Shown here piece after piece: positions 44,216 through 52,634 of a DNA stretch of 64,000 nucleotides (the stretch's first letter is position 1; every line of letters begins with the position of its first letter). Below the pieces are notes generated by a model. It did no database searches. It saw nothing but the letters and a program-made list of their open reading frames with translations, and was not told the origin of the DNA. The stretch comes from JAKAXS01 sp965279065. GTDB taxonomy: Bacteria; Pseudomonadota; Alphaproteobacteria; Rhizobiales; Hyphomicrobiaceae. The position numbers were made by a program, and so were the translations under genes. The DNA is taken from the NCBI GenBank assembly GCA_965279065.1, contig OZ257134.1, forward strand, positions 1,178,001 to 1,242,000. Direction: 5' to 3'.

Positions 44216-45974
44216 TCCTGTAATTGAGCTGCGCGACATCAATAAGCAATACCGATTGTTCAAATCGAAAGGGTGGCGACTGCTTGACGCGTTAGGTATC
44301 CCGGTTCCGCGAGAGGCGGCTTGGGATTTTTGGGCGCTCAGAAACGTTTCGCTCTCAATACAGCGCGGTGAGCGCGTAGGTCTAATCGGGCGGAACGGAG
44401 CCGGTAAGAGCACTCTGCTGAAGCTTATTGCTGGCCTAATTCGAGAGACGTCAGGGTCCGTTCGGATATCGGGGCGCGTCACGGCGCTAATGGAACTGGG
44501 CACCGGTTTTCATCCCGACCTCACGGGATTGCAGAATCTGCGCGCGTCACTTGCATATTTGGGTGTGACGGGTCGTTCGGCGAAGAAAAAGATCGATGAG
44601 GTTCTAGAATTTGCTGAGCTTGGAGATTTTATAGACCATCCTTTTCGAGTCTATTCTGCTGGGATGCAGGCGCGACTCACATTTACCGTGGCGACGAGCG
44701 TGGAGCCGGAGATCCTAATCGTAGACGAAATCCTTGGCGCGGGCGATGCATATTTCGCGATGAAGGCGGCTACGAGGATGCGTGACCTCACACGTGCCGG
44801 GGCAACACTTCTTCTTGTTTCACATGATCTGGCTTCAGTTCAAATGATGTGCGATCGGTGCATTTGGGTCGACCGCGGACGGATCGCCGGCGTGGGGGAC
44901 ACGCTCACCATAAGCAAATCCTACATGGGCGCGGTGCGTCGACAAGAGGATATGCGGCTGAGGCTTTCGGAGTCTCAAGTCGGCGCGTCGCCTCGTATCG
45001 ATCCGACATCTGCTGTGACTGGCCGCTTCGTTGTAGGAGAACCGACGGCACCTCGCAGAAGCCACCGTATCCGTTCCCTGACCCTCAAATTAGAAGGGCA
45101 GACATTCTCAACCGTGCATTTAGGAGATGCCCGAGACAATGATCCTTCCGAAGACCTGTATTTGATCGACATTCCAGGCTTCACAAACTGGTCCGCAGCC
45201 AAAGAAGGAGGGGTGGGAATTTCAGTTTGGAGAGAGTTCCGAGATGAGGGTGGGAGATACTTTCATGCACCTTTCGCTATAAAGGTCGATTTGTCGTGCT
45301 ACAGCAACGTTGAGATCGAGATTGTGCATCAAGCTGCGGTAGGCGAAGAGGTTCGGCTAGAGTTCGCGGTCGGAGACAAATACTACTCCAGCGGCGCGCT
45401 AACACCCTCTGATGGCGACGCGTGGAGGACTGAATCGTTCGCTCTCCCAGCGGAGTTGCTGGGTGCAGCCAAGGGCGAACCAGCTCTGGCAGAAGATACA
45501 GATGATCACATCGTCGCCGGGGACTCATATGGAGACAGCAGCGCGGAAATCACGAGCACTGAGTTTCGTGACCCGGATGACGCAGTAGGGGGGGCACGGC
45601 GAACTTTCATCTGCGGGGAAGCGCTCGAAATACAGATCAAATGGAACGCTGCAATTGCTATCGATCATTGCAGACTTGTAACTGCCTTCTATAGGATTGA
45701 CGGTCGTTGCGCAGCTCAGATAGTAAGTCCGGTGACCGCGCGGCTTGCTGGAGAACATCATGACCAGGCGATACTTAGACCACTCAGGCTGGGTCCAGGG
45801 GAGTACATCGTGTCAGTGGGGATCTTTCGAGATTTGCACGACACCCATCGTCATGGCGTCAATCCCATCCATGTGCTCGACCGTCGCTTTCGGTTAAAAG
45901 TGATTGCGCCGCCTCATCAAGCGACCGAGACCGGGGAGTTCCTTCATGACGTCGATTGGCAAGTTTTCAGCTGA
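44208..45974 (+). CDS. wzt: Polysaccharide ABC exporter ATPase with C-terminal carbohydrate-binding domain (Wzt type)
   Basis: 588 residues from the ATG at 44208 (MSDPVIELRDINKQYRLF); an upstream in-frame ATG at 44160 lies inside the permease gene. The ATPase domain has Walker A GLIGRNGAGKST, H-motif and YSAGMQARLTFTVATSV with LIVDEILGAGD. Residues from about 330 to the end form an extended tail containing Ig-like beta segments, as in Wzt proteins whose C-terminal domain recognises a modified glycan end before export. The tail is long, perhaps with two beta modules. Gene spacing to the following methyltransferase is only a few bases. Confidence 0.9.
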   Translation: MSDPVIELRDINKQYRLFKSKGWRLLDALGIPVPREAAWDFWALRNVSLSIQRGERVGLIGRNGAGKSTLLKLIAGLIRETSGSVRISGRVTALMELGTGFHPDLTGLQNLRASLAYLGVTGRSAKKKIDEVLEFAELGDFIDHPFRVYSAGMQARLTFTVATSVEPEILIVDEILGAGDAYFAMKAATRMRDLTRAGATLLLVSHDLASVQMMCDRCIWVDRGRIAGVGDTLTISKSYMGAVRRQEDMRLRLSESQVGASPRIDPTSAVTGRFVVGEPTAPRRSHRIRSLTLKLEGQTFSTVHLGDARDNDPSEDLYLIDIPGFTNWSAAKEGGVGISVWREFRDEGGRYFHAPFAIKVDLSCYSNVEIEIVHQAAVGEEVRLEFAVGDKYYSSGALTPSDGDAWRTESFALPAELLGAAKGEPALAEDTDDHIVAGDSYGDSSAEITSTEFRDPDDAVGGARRTFICGEALEIQIKWNAAIAIDHCRLVTAFYRIDGRCAAQIVSPVTARLAGEHHDQAILRPLRLGPGEYIVSVGIFRDLHDTHRHGVNPIHVLDRRFRLKVIAPPHQATETGEFLHDVDWQVFS

Positions 45975-45986
45975 CGCGCGGTGGGC

Positions 45987-47501
45987 ATGACTGACAACTC
46001 CTACTACCAGCAGAGAGAACTTTGGAAGTTTGAGCCGGACGCTTCCGCGACCGCTGTACGTGATGTCGTGCTCGAAATGATCCCCGCTGAGGCGTGCAGC
46101 ATACTTGATACCGGCTGTGGTAACGGCGCGATCACTAATTACCTGCCGGCCGATCGCCGCGTTGTAGCTTGCGATGTCTCTGCCGAGGCGATGAGACAGG
46201 TCAAGTTTCCTACATGTATCGCCGACCTCAAAGCTTTGCCGTTTCGAGACGGCGAGTTCGATCTGGTATTAGCGACTGACGTCTTGGAACATGTACGGGA
46301 TGCGAGCTACAGTCAGGTATTAGAAGAGCTTTACCGAGTGTCGGCTCGGTGGCTCTTGATCGCAGTTCCTTATCGAGAGCTTCTTGACGTCGCTTCAGTC
46401 GATTGTGCGAATTGCGAAACGCGGTTTCATGTCCATTGGCATCAGCGCTCGTATTCCGCCAAGGACCTAAGTCGTCTCTGGGAAGGTAGAGCTGCAGTCT
46501 CTCAGTATAAATACTGCGGCGCCAGGTGGAAGTGGAGTTCGCCAGAGGTCGTTTCTCTAATGCACCTTTGTAAGGGACGTGTGTACGATTTCGCTCACGC
46601 CATATGTCCTAGCTGCGGGGCTCAATATCTGCCGACATCACCTATCGAGGCCGATCGCATTGACGCTAAGCTAGAGGCATTGCATTACACCCTTGGTCTA
46701 GTCGGTCGCATTCCGTGGCCGACCCGCTCTGAGATGGTGATGTTATTCGATAAAGAAGACCTTCAAGGCCGAGAGCCGCAAGAAGACGTCTCCCTTCCTC
46801 CTCCACTTTTATCCAGCGTAGCCACAACCGAGCTCGACGTTGTGAGAGATCCTGACAATTACGCGACGGAGATCCGGCAACTTGACTGCCCGAAGTATTC
46901 GTTATTGTTGCCTCGCTTACCGAAGCGCATGCGTTGCTCTTCGAGCGTGGGCCCGGTGATTTACGATCCCTTGCTTCGACAGGACGTCCCGCTGCTTGAG
47001 GTATCAAATGGGTGGTTTGAACTCCCCAGGGTTTGCGCATCACGATATGGATATCTGCTTCGCTTCAACACTCAAGTTAAGCCGCACGCCATTGAATTCG
47101 AGGGCGAAACCGATCCAATAATTACATGGGCAGCTCCGCATTCTTTCCCAACTATGAGTCTCCTTCAGCCGCTTATCGATAAGCTTGAGTTTGTAGAACA
47201 TCAGCGGGCGGCTGGTGACGAACGAATTTCGTCGCTTCTTAAGTTGAGCGAAGACTTGGAAAATCGGCGGTCACTTGCGGAATCACAAATTCATAATTTA
47301 CTCAATAAATCCTCTGCGCTCGAAGCAGATCGGGCGGCTGGCGAAATACGCGTCGCCGAGCTCTTGGAGCTTTCTAATAATTTGGAGCAGCATCGCGCGG
47401 CGGCAGAATCTCGTATTCAAGAGCTTTTATTGTTGATGGCTGACATTGAAAACAAGCGCGCAGAGGCCGAGAACAAAATCGCGAACTTTATGAAAACTTG
47501 A
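45987..47501 (+). CDS. SAM-dependent methyltransferase with a 21-residue repeat coiled coil (WbdD-like ruler)
   Basis: 504 residues. Class I methyltransferase domain at about 25-180 with SILDTGCGNGAITNY, the acidic motif ACDVSAEAM and FDLVLATDVLEHV. Two CxxC pairs (DCANCETRF, AICPSCGAQY) suggest a zinc knuckle. A middle segment of about 170 residues is unrecognised; I see no kinase motifs. From 47196 the tail repeats a 21-residue unit (E-x2-R-A-A-x-E-x-R-I-x-E-L-L-x-L-S-x2-L) 4.8 times, i.e. three heptads per unit. In WbdD a terminal methyltransferase with a coiled-coil ruler sets O-antigen length and its cap is read by Wzt, and this gene directly follows wzt. It ends in tandem stops TGA TAA inside a repeat. 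A GTG start at 45981 is possible. Confidence 0.85.
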   Translation: MTDNSYYQQRELWKFEPDASATAVRDVVLEMIPAEACSILDTGCGNGAITNYLPADRRVVACDVSAEAMRQVKFPTCIADLKALPFRDGEFDLVLATDVLEHVRDASYSQVLEELYRVSARWLLIAVPYRELLDVASVDCANCETRFHVHWHQRSYSAKDLSRLWEGRAAVSQYKYCGARWKWSSPEVVSLMHLCKGRVYDFAHAICPSCGAQYLPTSPIEADRIDAKLEALHYTLGLVGRIPWPTRSEMVMLFDKEDLQGREPQEDVSLPPPLLSSVATTELDVVRDPDNYATEIRQLDCPKYSLLLPRLPKRMRCSSSVGPVIYDPLLRQDVPLLEVSNGWFELPRVCASRYGYLLRFNTQVKPHAIEFEGETDPIITWAAPHSFPTMSLLQPLIDKLEFVEHQRAAGDERISSLLKLSEDLENRRSLAESQIHNLLNKSSALEADRAAGEIRVAELLELSNNLEQHRAAAESRIQELLLLMADIENKRAEAENKIANFMKT

Positions 47502-47570
47502 TAAGACATAGATCAGCGTCGGGAGACCGCTGAAAGAAGGCGCAAAGAGGCTCGCGCCTTCTCGACCAAA
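47196..47570 (+). repeat. 63-bp coding repeat array, continuing in frame beyond the stop codons
   Basis: Units of 21 codons start at 47196, 47259, 47322, 47385 and 47448. The fifth unit contains TGA TAA at 47499-47504. Reading on in the same frame gives the last two residues of the unit and a sixth degenerate unit (DQRRETAERRRKEARAFSTK) up to a TAA at 47571. The phase is kept exactly across the stops. Confidence 0.75.
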
Positions 47571-47735
47571 TAAGCGTTGGACGATAAAGGCCCAGCATGA
47601 GACCTATTATGAATAGAAGGTCTGGACTTTTCGGCCACATGAGAACTGCGGAGCACCGCGTAGTATGCCGAGCTCGCAACTCCGTCATCGCCGCTCTGCA
47701 TCAAGTGGAGGCAGCGCCAGAGATCCAATAGCGCA

Positions 47736-48779
47736 ATGAAGCAAATTTCGATTGATGGCACTCTTCCTGCAAGCACATCGATAGAGCACATAGAAAATCT
47801 CGACATGCTTCGTGTCGTGTCGTGTGTCGCGGTGGTAATGCTTCACGTTAGCGCGAGGACTATATACCTATACGACGAAGTCACTCCGACGATTTGGAAT
47901 ATTGCAAATGTTATAAGTTCTTCGACTAGGTGGTGTGTCCCTGAGTTTGTCATGATCAGCGGTGCGTTATTGCTACGAAGGGCAATTGATGATCCGATGC
48001 GCTTTATTAAGCGCCGTTTCGCTAGGATTTTCGTTCCGATAATATTTTGGAGCGGGGTTTATCTCCTGTGGCGCGCTTGGAATCAGCCAATCGCACTTCC
48101 TTATGCTGCTGGCGAACTGTTTCGAGGGACCCCATATTACCACCTCTATTTTCTTTTTGTAATCGCCGGGCTGTATGCCTTCACGCCCGCGATTGCAGCC
48201 GCAGTACAACGTCTGCCCCATCGACAAGGCATTATATACGCATGCACAGCACTGATTATTGCTGGCATCACTATGACTGTCCAAGGTCTTAATGGAAACG
48301 CGTTCACTCGATTTATTCCCTACATCGGCTACTTTGTGTTGGGGGCTTTACTACTCGAGGTTAGAGTCCCGCAATGGATATCTGCGACGCTATTCCTTTG
48401 TGGTGTCGTTTCGACAGCGGCACTGACAAATTGGACCGCTTCGCGTGCCGGTATCGGTGGACCTTGGAGCATGTATTTCTATAGCTATTTCAATCCGACG
48501 GTACTTGTCATGGCACCGGCGCTTTTCTGTTGTGTCATCTCGATGAGCATGCCGGCCTGGCTCTCTAAAATTGTGCGCGATTTGGCTCCCGCAACTTTTG
48601 GCATTTTTCTTATTCATCCACTCATATTAGAGACGCTTCGCAACATATACGCCCAGGTTGCGCCAATACTTCTCTGGCCGCCGTTGGATTGGCCGGTAAC
48701 AGGTCTGTTAACGCTGTTGATTTCCGGGGTATTGGTAGTGGTCATGCGGCGGATGCCAGGCGTCCGACGAGTTGTGTAA
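47736..48779 (+). CDS. Acyltransferase-3 family membrane protein (WecH/OafA-like)
   Basis: 347 residues, about ten hydrophobic segments. NLDMLRVVSCVAVVMLHVSA carries the conserved Arg and His of acyltransferase-3 proteins; VPEFVMISGALLL and FGIFLIHPLILE are further family blocks. No SGNH domain. Likely acetylates a sugar of the same polysaccharide; last gene of the exporter operon. Confidence 0.85.
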   Translation: MKQISIDGTLPASTSIEHIENLDMLRVVSCVAVVMLHVSARTIYLYDEVTPTIWNIANVISSSTRWCVPEFVMISGALLLRRAIDDPMRFIKRRFARIFVPIIFWSGVYLLWRAWNQPIALPYAAGELFRGTPYYHLYFLFVIAGLYAFTPAIAAAVQRLPHRQGIIYACTALIIAGITMTVQGLNGNAFTRFIPYIGYFVLGALLLEVRVPQWISATLFLCGVVSTAALTNWTASRAGIGGPWSMYFYSYFNPTVLVMAPALFCCVISMSMPAWLSKIVRDLAPATFGIFLIHPLILETLRNIYAQVAPILLWPPLDWPVTGLLTLLISGVLVVVMRRMPGVRRVV

Positions 48780-48870
48780 AACTACCTTTGAGGAATAGTC
48801 GCGGCTTCGCCAGGAATCGGTCTGGAACGGGATCAGCGCGAAGCTCAGGCCCGCCAGGATCGCGCGAAGC

Positions 48871-49230
48871 GTGCGCGCCATCCGTTCAAATCTGGGGTTA
48901 AACGTCCAGTCTGACGATCGCGCGGAAACGCTTCAGGACCGCGTGAAAACCTTTGAACGCCGGCGGGGCGGCGCCGTGGCTGTTCTGGTGTTAGCCGGAG
49001 TAGCGGATTCGTCGGATCGCGAGAGCGAACAGGCAAAGCTTGCCGCAAGCAAAGAAATTTTAGACCGCGCCTACGGCAGGCCGACGCAGACCTTAGCCAG
49101 CGACCCGGATGCCTCGCTCTTCCCGACTGAGATCATTTGGACGGCAGTCAGCCCGGATGCAAGCAGAGAGGTCATCAAGCAAGAACGAGCGATGCGCCGC
49201 CCACTCCAACCTAGTCCGCAATCCCACTGA
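48871..49230 (+). CDS. Phage- or mobile-element-type hypothetical protein
   Basis: 119 residues from a GTG. Only the segment ESEQAKLAASKEILDRAYGRPTQTLA is recognisable: the 'AA..ILDR.YG.P.Q' pattern is frequent in small phage-packaging-associated proteins of rhizobial prophages. The N-terminal part may be truncated. It lies directly before a second gene with the same character and next to tRNA-Lys. Confidence 0.5.
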   Translation: MRAIRSNLGLNVQSDDRAETLQDRVKTFERRRGGAVAVLVLAGVADSSDRESEQAKLAASKEILDRAYGRPTQTLASDPDASLFPTEIIWTAVSPDASREVIKQERAMRRPLQPSPQSH

Positions 49231-49237
49231 GGCGCCA

Positions 49238-49610
49238 ATGGGAACACGTCGACCAAAGCCGGGAAGCCACCGAAACGGCGGCCGGCAAAAGGGCACCCGC
49301 AACCGGCGGACCCAAGCTATGATCGCGGCGGAGACGGAAACCGGCATCAGCCCACTCGACTACCTGCTCCAGGTGATGCGCGACCCCTCTGGAGATTCCG
49401 GCGCCCGCCTCGAGGCAGCCAAGGCGGCTGCGCCCTACGTGCACCCCAAGCTGTCGGCAATCGAGCACTCGACGGATCCGGCCAAATCCCCTGGCCATTA
49501 CGTTCCAGACCAGACAGGCCGTTCTGCAGGAAATCATGGACGCGATCGACGGGAGCGGTCGCGGCCTGCCGAGCGCCGCTGATTTTGCCGACCTGCTGCT
49601 AAGATATTGA
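49238..49610 (+). pseudogene. Phage-type hypothetical gene with an apparent frameshift
   Basis: From the ATG at 49238 (MGTRRPKPGSHRNGGRQKGT) the protein has a basic GRQKGTRNRRT head and the pattern DPSGDSGARLEAAKAAAPYVHPKLSAIEH, as in phage small-terminase-associated proteins. Its own frame ends at 49582 in an Arg-rich tail, whereas the other frame from about 49490 to 49610 gives a natural-looking C-terminus (QAVLQEIMDAIDGSGRGLPS ... ADFADLLLRY). An indel near 49490 is likely. Confidence 0.5.
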
Positions 49611-49616
49611 AAATAA

Positions 49617-49692
<76 letters not shown>

Positions 49693-49695
49693 GCT

Positions 49696-49713
49696 GTCCT
49701 TGCGCGCAAGGAC
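49696..49713. repeat. Perfect 18-bp palindrome upstream of tRNA-Lys
   Basis: GTCCTTGCGCGCAAGGAC is fully self-complementary and starts 4 bp upstream of the mature tRNA 5' end. It may form a processing-relevant hairpin in the precursor or be an operator. Confidence 0.4.
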
Positions 49714-49716
49714 GGC

Positions 49717-49737
49717 AAAAGGGCCCAACCGGGCCCT
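49717..49737 (-). terminator. Rho-independent terminator
   Basis: On the minus strand AGGGCCC-GGTT-GGGCCCT is followed by TTTTGCC. It would end transcription arriving from the Cys-rich peptide gene before tRNA-Lys. Confidence 0.65.
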
Positions 49738-49859
49738 GAGAAGGCAGCGTCTAACACCCTGAAACGGTCCTGTCCAGCCTCAACGCAAATTCCTGACAGC
49801 TCAATTGCTTGGGCCCGTCCCGCGTTGTGGCGACGGGCCCTGATACCGTCAATTGGCGC

Positions 49860-50090
49860 CTACAGGCAGCCGATCACGGGCTGGCCGCAGACATAAAGGC
49901 CCAGTTCGTGGCTGACGCAGCACGGCACGTCCGCCTTGCACTTCCAAGATTTCACTTTCCCGGTCGACGGAACTTTGGACTTGCACACTTTCAGCCCGCT
50001 CTTTGCATGCGCGGCTCCATCCGGCAGCAGCGACGGCGCAGCCAGGGTGAGGGCGACCGCAAGCGCGAGGGCGTTCAAGACTTTCAACAT
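49860..50090 (-). CDS. Small secreted cysteine-rich protein
   Basis: 76 residues from the ATG at 50090, chosen because GGGAGAG lies about 6 bases upstream. A signal peptide (MLKVLNALALAVALTLAAPS, cleavage near AHA-K) is followed by a mature part of about 47 residues with six cysteines (VCKS, KCKA, CCVS, YVCG, GCL), enough for three disulfides, and a Lys-rich first half. Family not recognised. Small size and cysteine content suggest an extracytoplasmic binding or stress protein, without proof. Confidence 0.65.
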   Translation of the reverse strand: MLKVLNALALAVALTLAAPSLLPDGAAHAKSGLKVCKSKVPSTGKVKSWKCKADVPCCVSHELGLYVCGQPVIGCL

Positions 50091-50298
50091 GGCGAACTCT
50101 CCCAAATGACATGAGCAACAGGGACGAGTATGCCGCGCAACTCGATCGCCCGCAGTCACCCGGACGCCTCAACCGCCGCGCAACTTTTGTCATGGCGCCC
50201 GCACGCCACTCCGCTGGGCCGGCGCCGTGCACCCAAATATTCTCGATAATTCAGGGCCAATATTGCACTTGAGGCACCTTTGCGGCTATCAGCGCCGG

Positions 50299-51276
50299 AT
50301 GGATGACACGACGCAGCAGCCCAGGCCCCCGCGCGGCGGCATCGATCGCGGCGAGATCCCTGATCTCGTGGCGCGCGTGCGTGCCGGCGAGCGCCGCGCC
50401 ATCGCCTCCGCCGTCACCGAGCTGGAGCGCATGTCGCGTTTCGCGCCGGACCTGCTGAAGGCGCTGCAACCGCATCTGGGTCACGGCCTTGTCGTGGGCT
50501 TCACCGGTCCGCCTGGTGCCGGCAAGTCGACCCTGGTCAATTGCGTCATCGCCCATGCGCGCGCCTCCGGCCAGCGCATCGGCGTCATCGCGGTCGATCC
50601 GTCGAGCCCGATTTCCGGCGGCGCCATTCTCGGCGACCGCATCCGCATGACGGCGGCCCTCGATGACGACAGCGTCTTCGTGCGCTCGCTCGCCTCTCGC
50701 GGCTACCTCGGCGGCCTGTCGCCGGCGGCGGTGCGCATCGTCGATGCCTTCGACGCCGCCGGCTTCGACCTGATCCTGTTGGAGACGGTCGGCACCGGCC
50801 AGAACGAGATCGACGTGGCCGAGGTCGCCGACGTCCGCGTCGTGATTTCCGCCCCCGGTCTCGGCGACGACATCCAGGCCATGAAATCCGGCCTGCTCGA
50901 AATCGCCGACATCCTTGTCGTCAACAAGGGTGATCGCCCCGGTGCGGAACAGACGCTGCAGCAGCTCGCCGGCGCACTGTCCATTCGCGCTGGGATTGCC
51001 GTGAAGCCGCCGGTCATCAAGACCACCGCCACCAGCGGAGACGGCGTGGCTGCCCTGATGCAGGCGATCTCCGTCATCGGCGAGCGCGTCACGGCACAGG
51101 GCACGGATGTGCGCCGCCGCCGTCGCGCCCGCTATCTGATCGCCCGCGCCGCCGCCGACCTCGTCGCCGAACGCATCAAAGCCGGGCGGGGCGCGCAGCT
51201 GGATAAGCTCGCCGACGCCGTTCTCGCCGGCGACATGGCCCCCAGCGAGGCCGCGGCCACGCTGCTGAAGACCTGA
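50299..51276 (+). CDS. meaB: Methylmalonyl-CoA mutase-associated GTPase MeaB
   Basis: G3E-family GTPase that protects and loads adenosylcobalamin in methylmalonyl-CoA mutase, a step in propionyl-CoA use. 325 residues from the ATG at 50299 (frame open to a GTG at 50227). Motifs: Walker A GFTGPPGAGKST, VIAVDPSSPISGGAILGDRIRM, ETVGTGQNEIDV and NKGD for guanine recognition. No mutase gene is in the window. Confidence 0.92.
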   Translation: MDDTTQQPRPPRGGIDRGEIPDLVARVRAGERRAIASAVTELERMSRFAPDLLKALQPHLGHGLVVGFTGPPGAGKSTLVNCVIAHARASGQRIGVIAVDPSSPISGGAILGDRIRMTAALDDDSVFVRSLASRGYLGGLSPAAVRIVDAFDAAGFDLILLETVGTGQNEIDVAEVADVRVVISAPGLGDDIQAMKSGLLEIADILVVNKGDRPGAEQTLQQLAGALSIRAGIAVKPPVIKTTATSGDGVAALMQAISVIGERVTAQGTDVRRRRRARYLIARAAADLVAERIKAGRGAQLDKLADAVLAGDMAPSEAAATLLKT

Positions 51277-51278
51277 GC

Positions 51279-52634
51279 CTACTTCAAGCGTTCGACGATG
51301 ATGTCGGCCACCGGCTCGTACTTGCCGTCGAAGTGGTGCCCGCCCGGCCGCTCCACCCGTGTCGCACCGTCGAGTTCGCGGGCGACGCAGGCCGTCTCCT
51401 CCGCCTTCACCTCATACGACCCGTAGAAACACACGGTCTTGTCTTTGGGCAGTCCCGCCAGGTACGGGTGCACCTCGATGTCGTTGGAATCCTTGATGCC
51501 GAGGAAGCCCGTCACCGACACCTGCAGGTCGGCCGTGGTCTCCAGGCCTAGCAATGCGATGAGCTTGGTGCGCGCCTGCGCGTCCTTCGGCAGGTACGGC
51601 CAGGCCAACGGGATGACGTCCGCGCCGAACGAATAGCCGCCGATGCCGACCGCCTCCAGTTTCCACGTTTCCAGATAGTGCGTGATGATGCGGTTGAGAT
51701 CGCTGGCGATCTGCTTGGGTTCGCGCCGGCTCCAGAAATACCGCAGCGAGTCGACCCCGATCACGGAGACGCCGTTGTTGGACAGGTACTCGCCGATCTG
51801 CTTGTCGATATCGCGCCACCCGCCGTCGCCGGAGATAAGGATGAACAGCGACTTCGGAGTGCCGTCGGCCGGCAGCTCGGTTAGCGGCAGGTCGGCCAGC
51901 CCTCCCACGCTCTTTGGCGCCATCGCAAACAGCGCGTCGACGGCGGCGGCAAACCGCTTGGCGTCGTCGCCGTCGATGACGTCGATGCGCGAGCCCTCTG
52001 CCTCTTCCTGGAACGCCTGCACGTCCGCCGTCACGGCGGCGGGCGCGATCAGCACCCAGGGGCCTGGTACGTCGTCGAATGGCTTGTAGCCGATCACGCC
52101 GTTGGCGTGGCTGACCATCGGCGCGCCGGGACAGAGCGGAAGGTTGCCCTTGAGCTGCGGCGCAAATCCGATGCTCACTGCCCCGCCCGAGGTATTGTCG
52201 GGGGCCTGCGCCAGCATCAGGTACGACAGCGTGCCGCCGTCGCCCACGCCAAACATCATGGGCCAGCGCCACTCCGTCATGCCGAGCTGACGCTGCGCGG
52301 TACGCGCCAGATCCTCAATGTCGCCGAAGACGTAATAGCACTCCTCATCCTTCGCCGCGGCCAGCTTCTCCTGCACCTTTGGCAGGTCGAGAATGGCGAC
52401 GGCAGCGCCTCGGGCCACGATCGCGTCGATCTCGCTCTGGCGCTGCGGCGTCAACCCATCGTGGTCGGTGATGTAGGCGACGAACCGGTCAGGTTGCGTT
52501 TCCGGCGCCATGACCGTGATCGCGCCGAGTGCCTCGTTCACAACGGAGATCGAGCGCGCGGCCGCCCAAGCTGCGTGGGATGGAAACAGTCCAGCCAGAA
52601 AGACAATCGTCAGGGCCGCAAGTGCACGCATCAT
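51279..52634 (-). CDS. acvB: AcvB/VirJ-family periplasmic lysyl-phosphatidylglycerol hydrolase
   Basis: 451 residues with a signal peptide (LAALTIVFLAGLFPSHAAWA). Two-part protein as in AcvB: an N-terminal half with its own hydrolase-like fold and a C-terminal VirJ-type alpha/beta-hydrolase with ILISGDGGWRDIDKQIGEYL and the nucleophile elbow GGYSFGAD. AcvB hydrolyses lysyl-phosphatidylglycerol made by LpiA/MprF. The start codon overlaps the stop of the upstream lpiA gene (ATGA at 52631-52634), so synthesis and turnover enzymes are translationally coupled. The frame is open upstream to 52901, but that part lies in lpiA. Confidence 0.88.
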   Translation of the reverse strand: MMRALAALTIVFLAGLFPSHAAWAAARSISVVNEALGAITVMAPETQPDRFVAYITDHDGLTPQRQSEIDAIVARGAAVAILDLPKVQEKLAAAKDEECYYVFGDIEDLARTAQRQLGMTEWRWPMMFGVGDGGTLSYLMLAQAPDNTSGGAVSIGFAPQLKGNLPLCPGAPMVSHANGVIGYKPFDDVPGPWVLIAPAAVTADVQAFQEEAEGSRIDVIDGDDAKRFAAAVDALFAMAPKSVGGLADLPLTELPADGTPKSLFILISGDGGWRDIDKQIGEYLSNNGVSVIGVDSLRYFWSRREPKQIASDLNRIITHYLETWKLEAVGIGGYSFGADVIPLAWPYLPKDAQARTKLIALLGLETTADLQVSVTGFLGIKDSNDIEVHPYLAGLPKDKTVCFYGSYEVKAEETACVARELDGATRVERPGGHHFDGKYEPVADIIVERLK

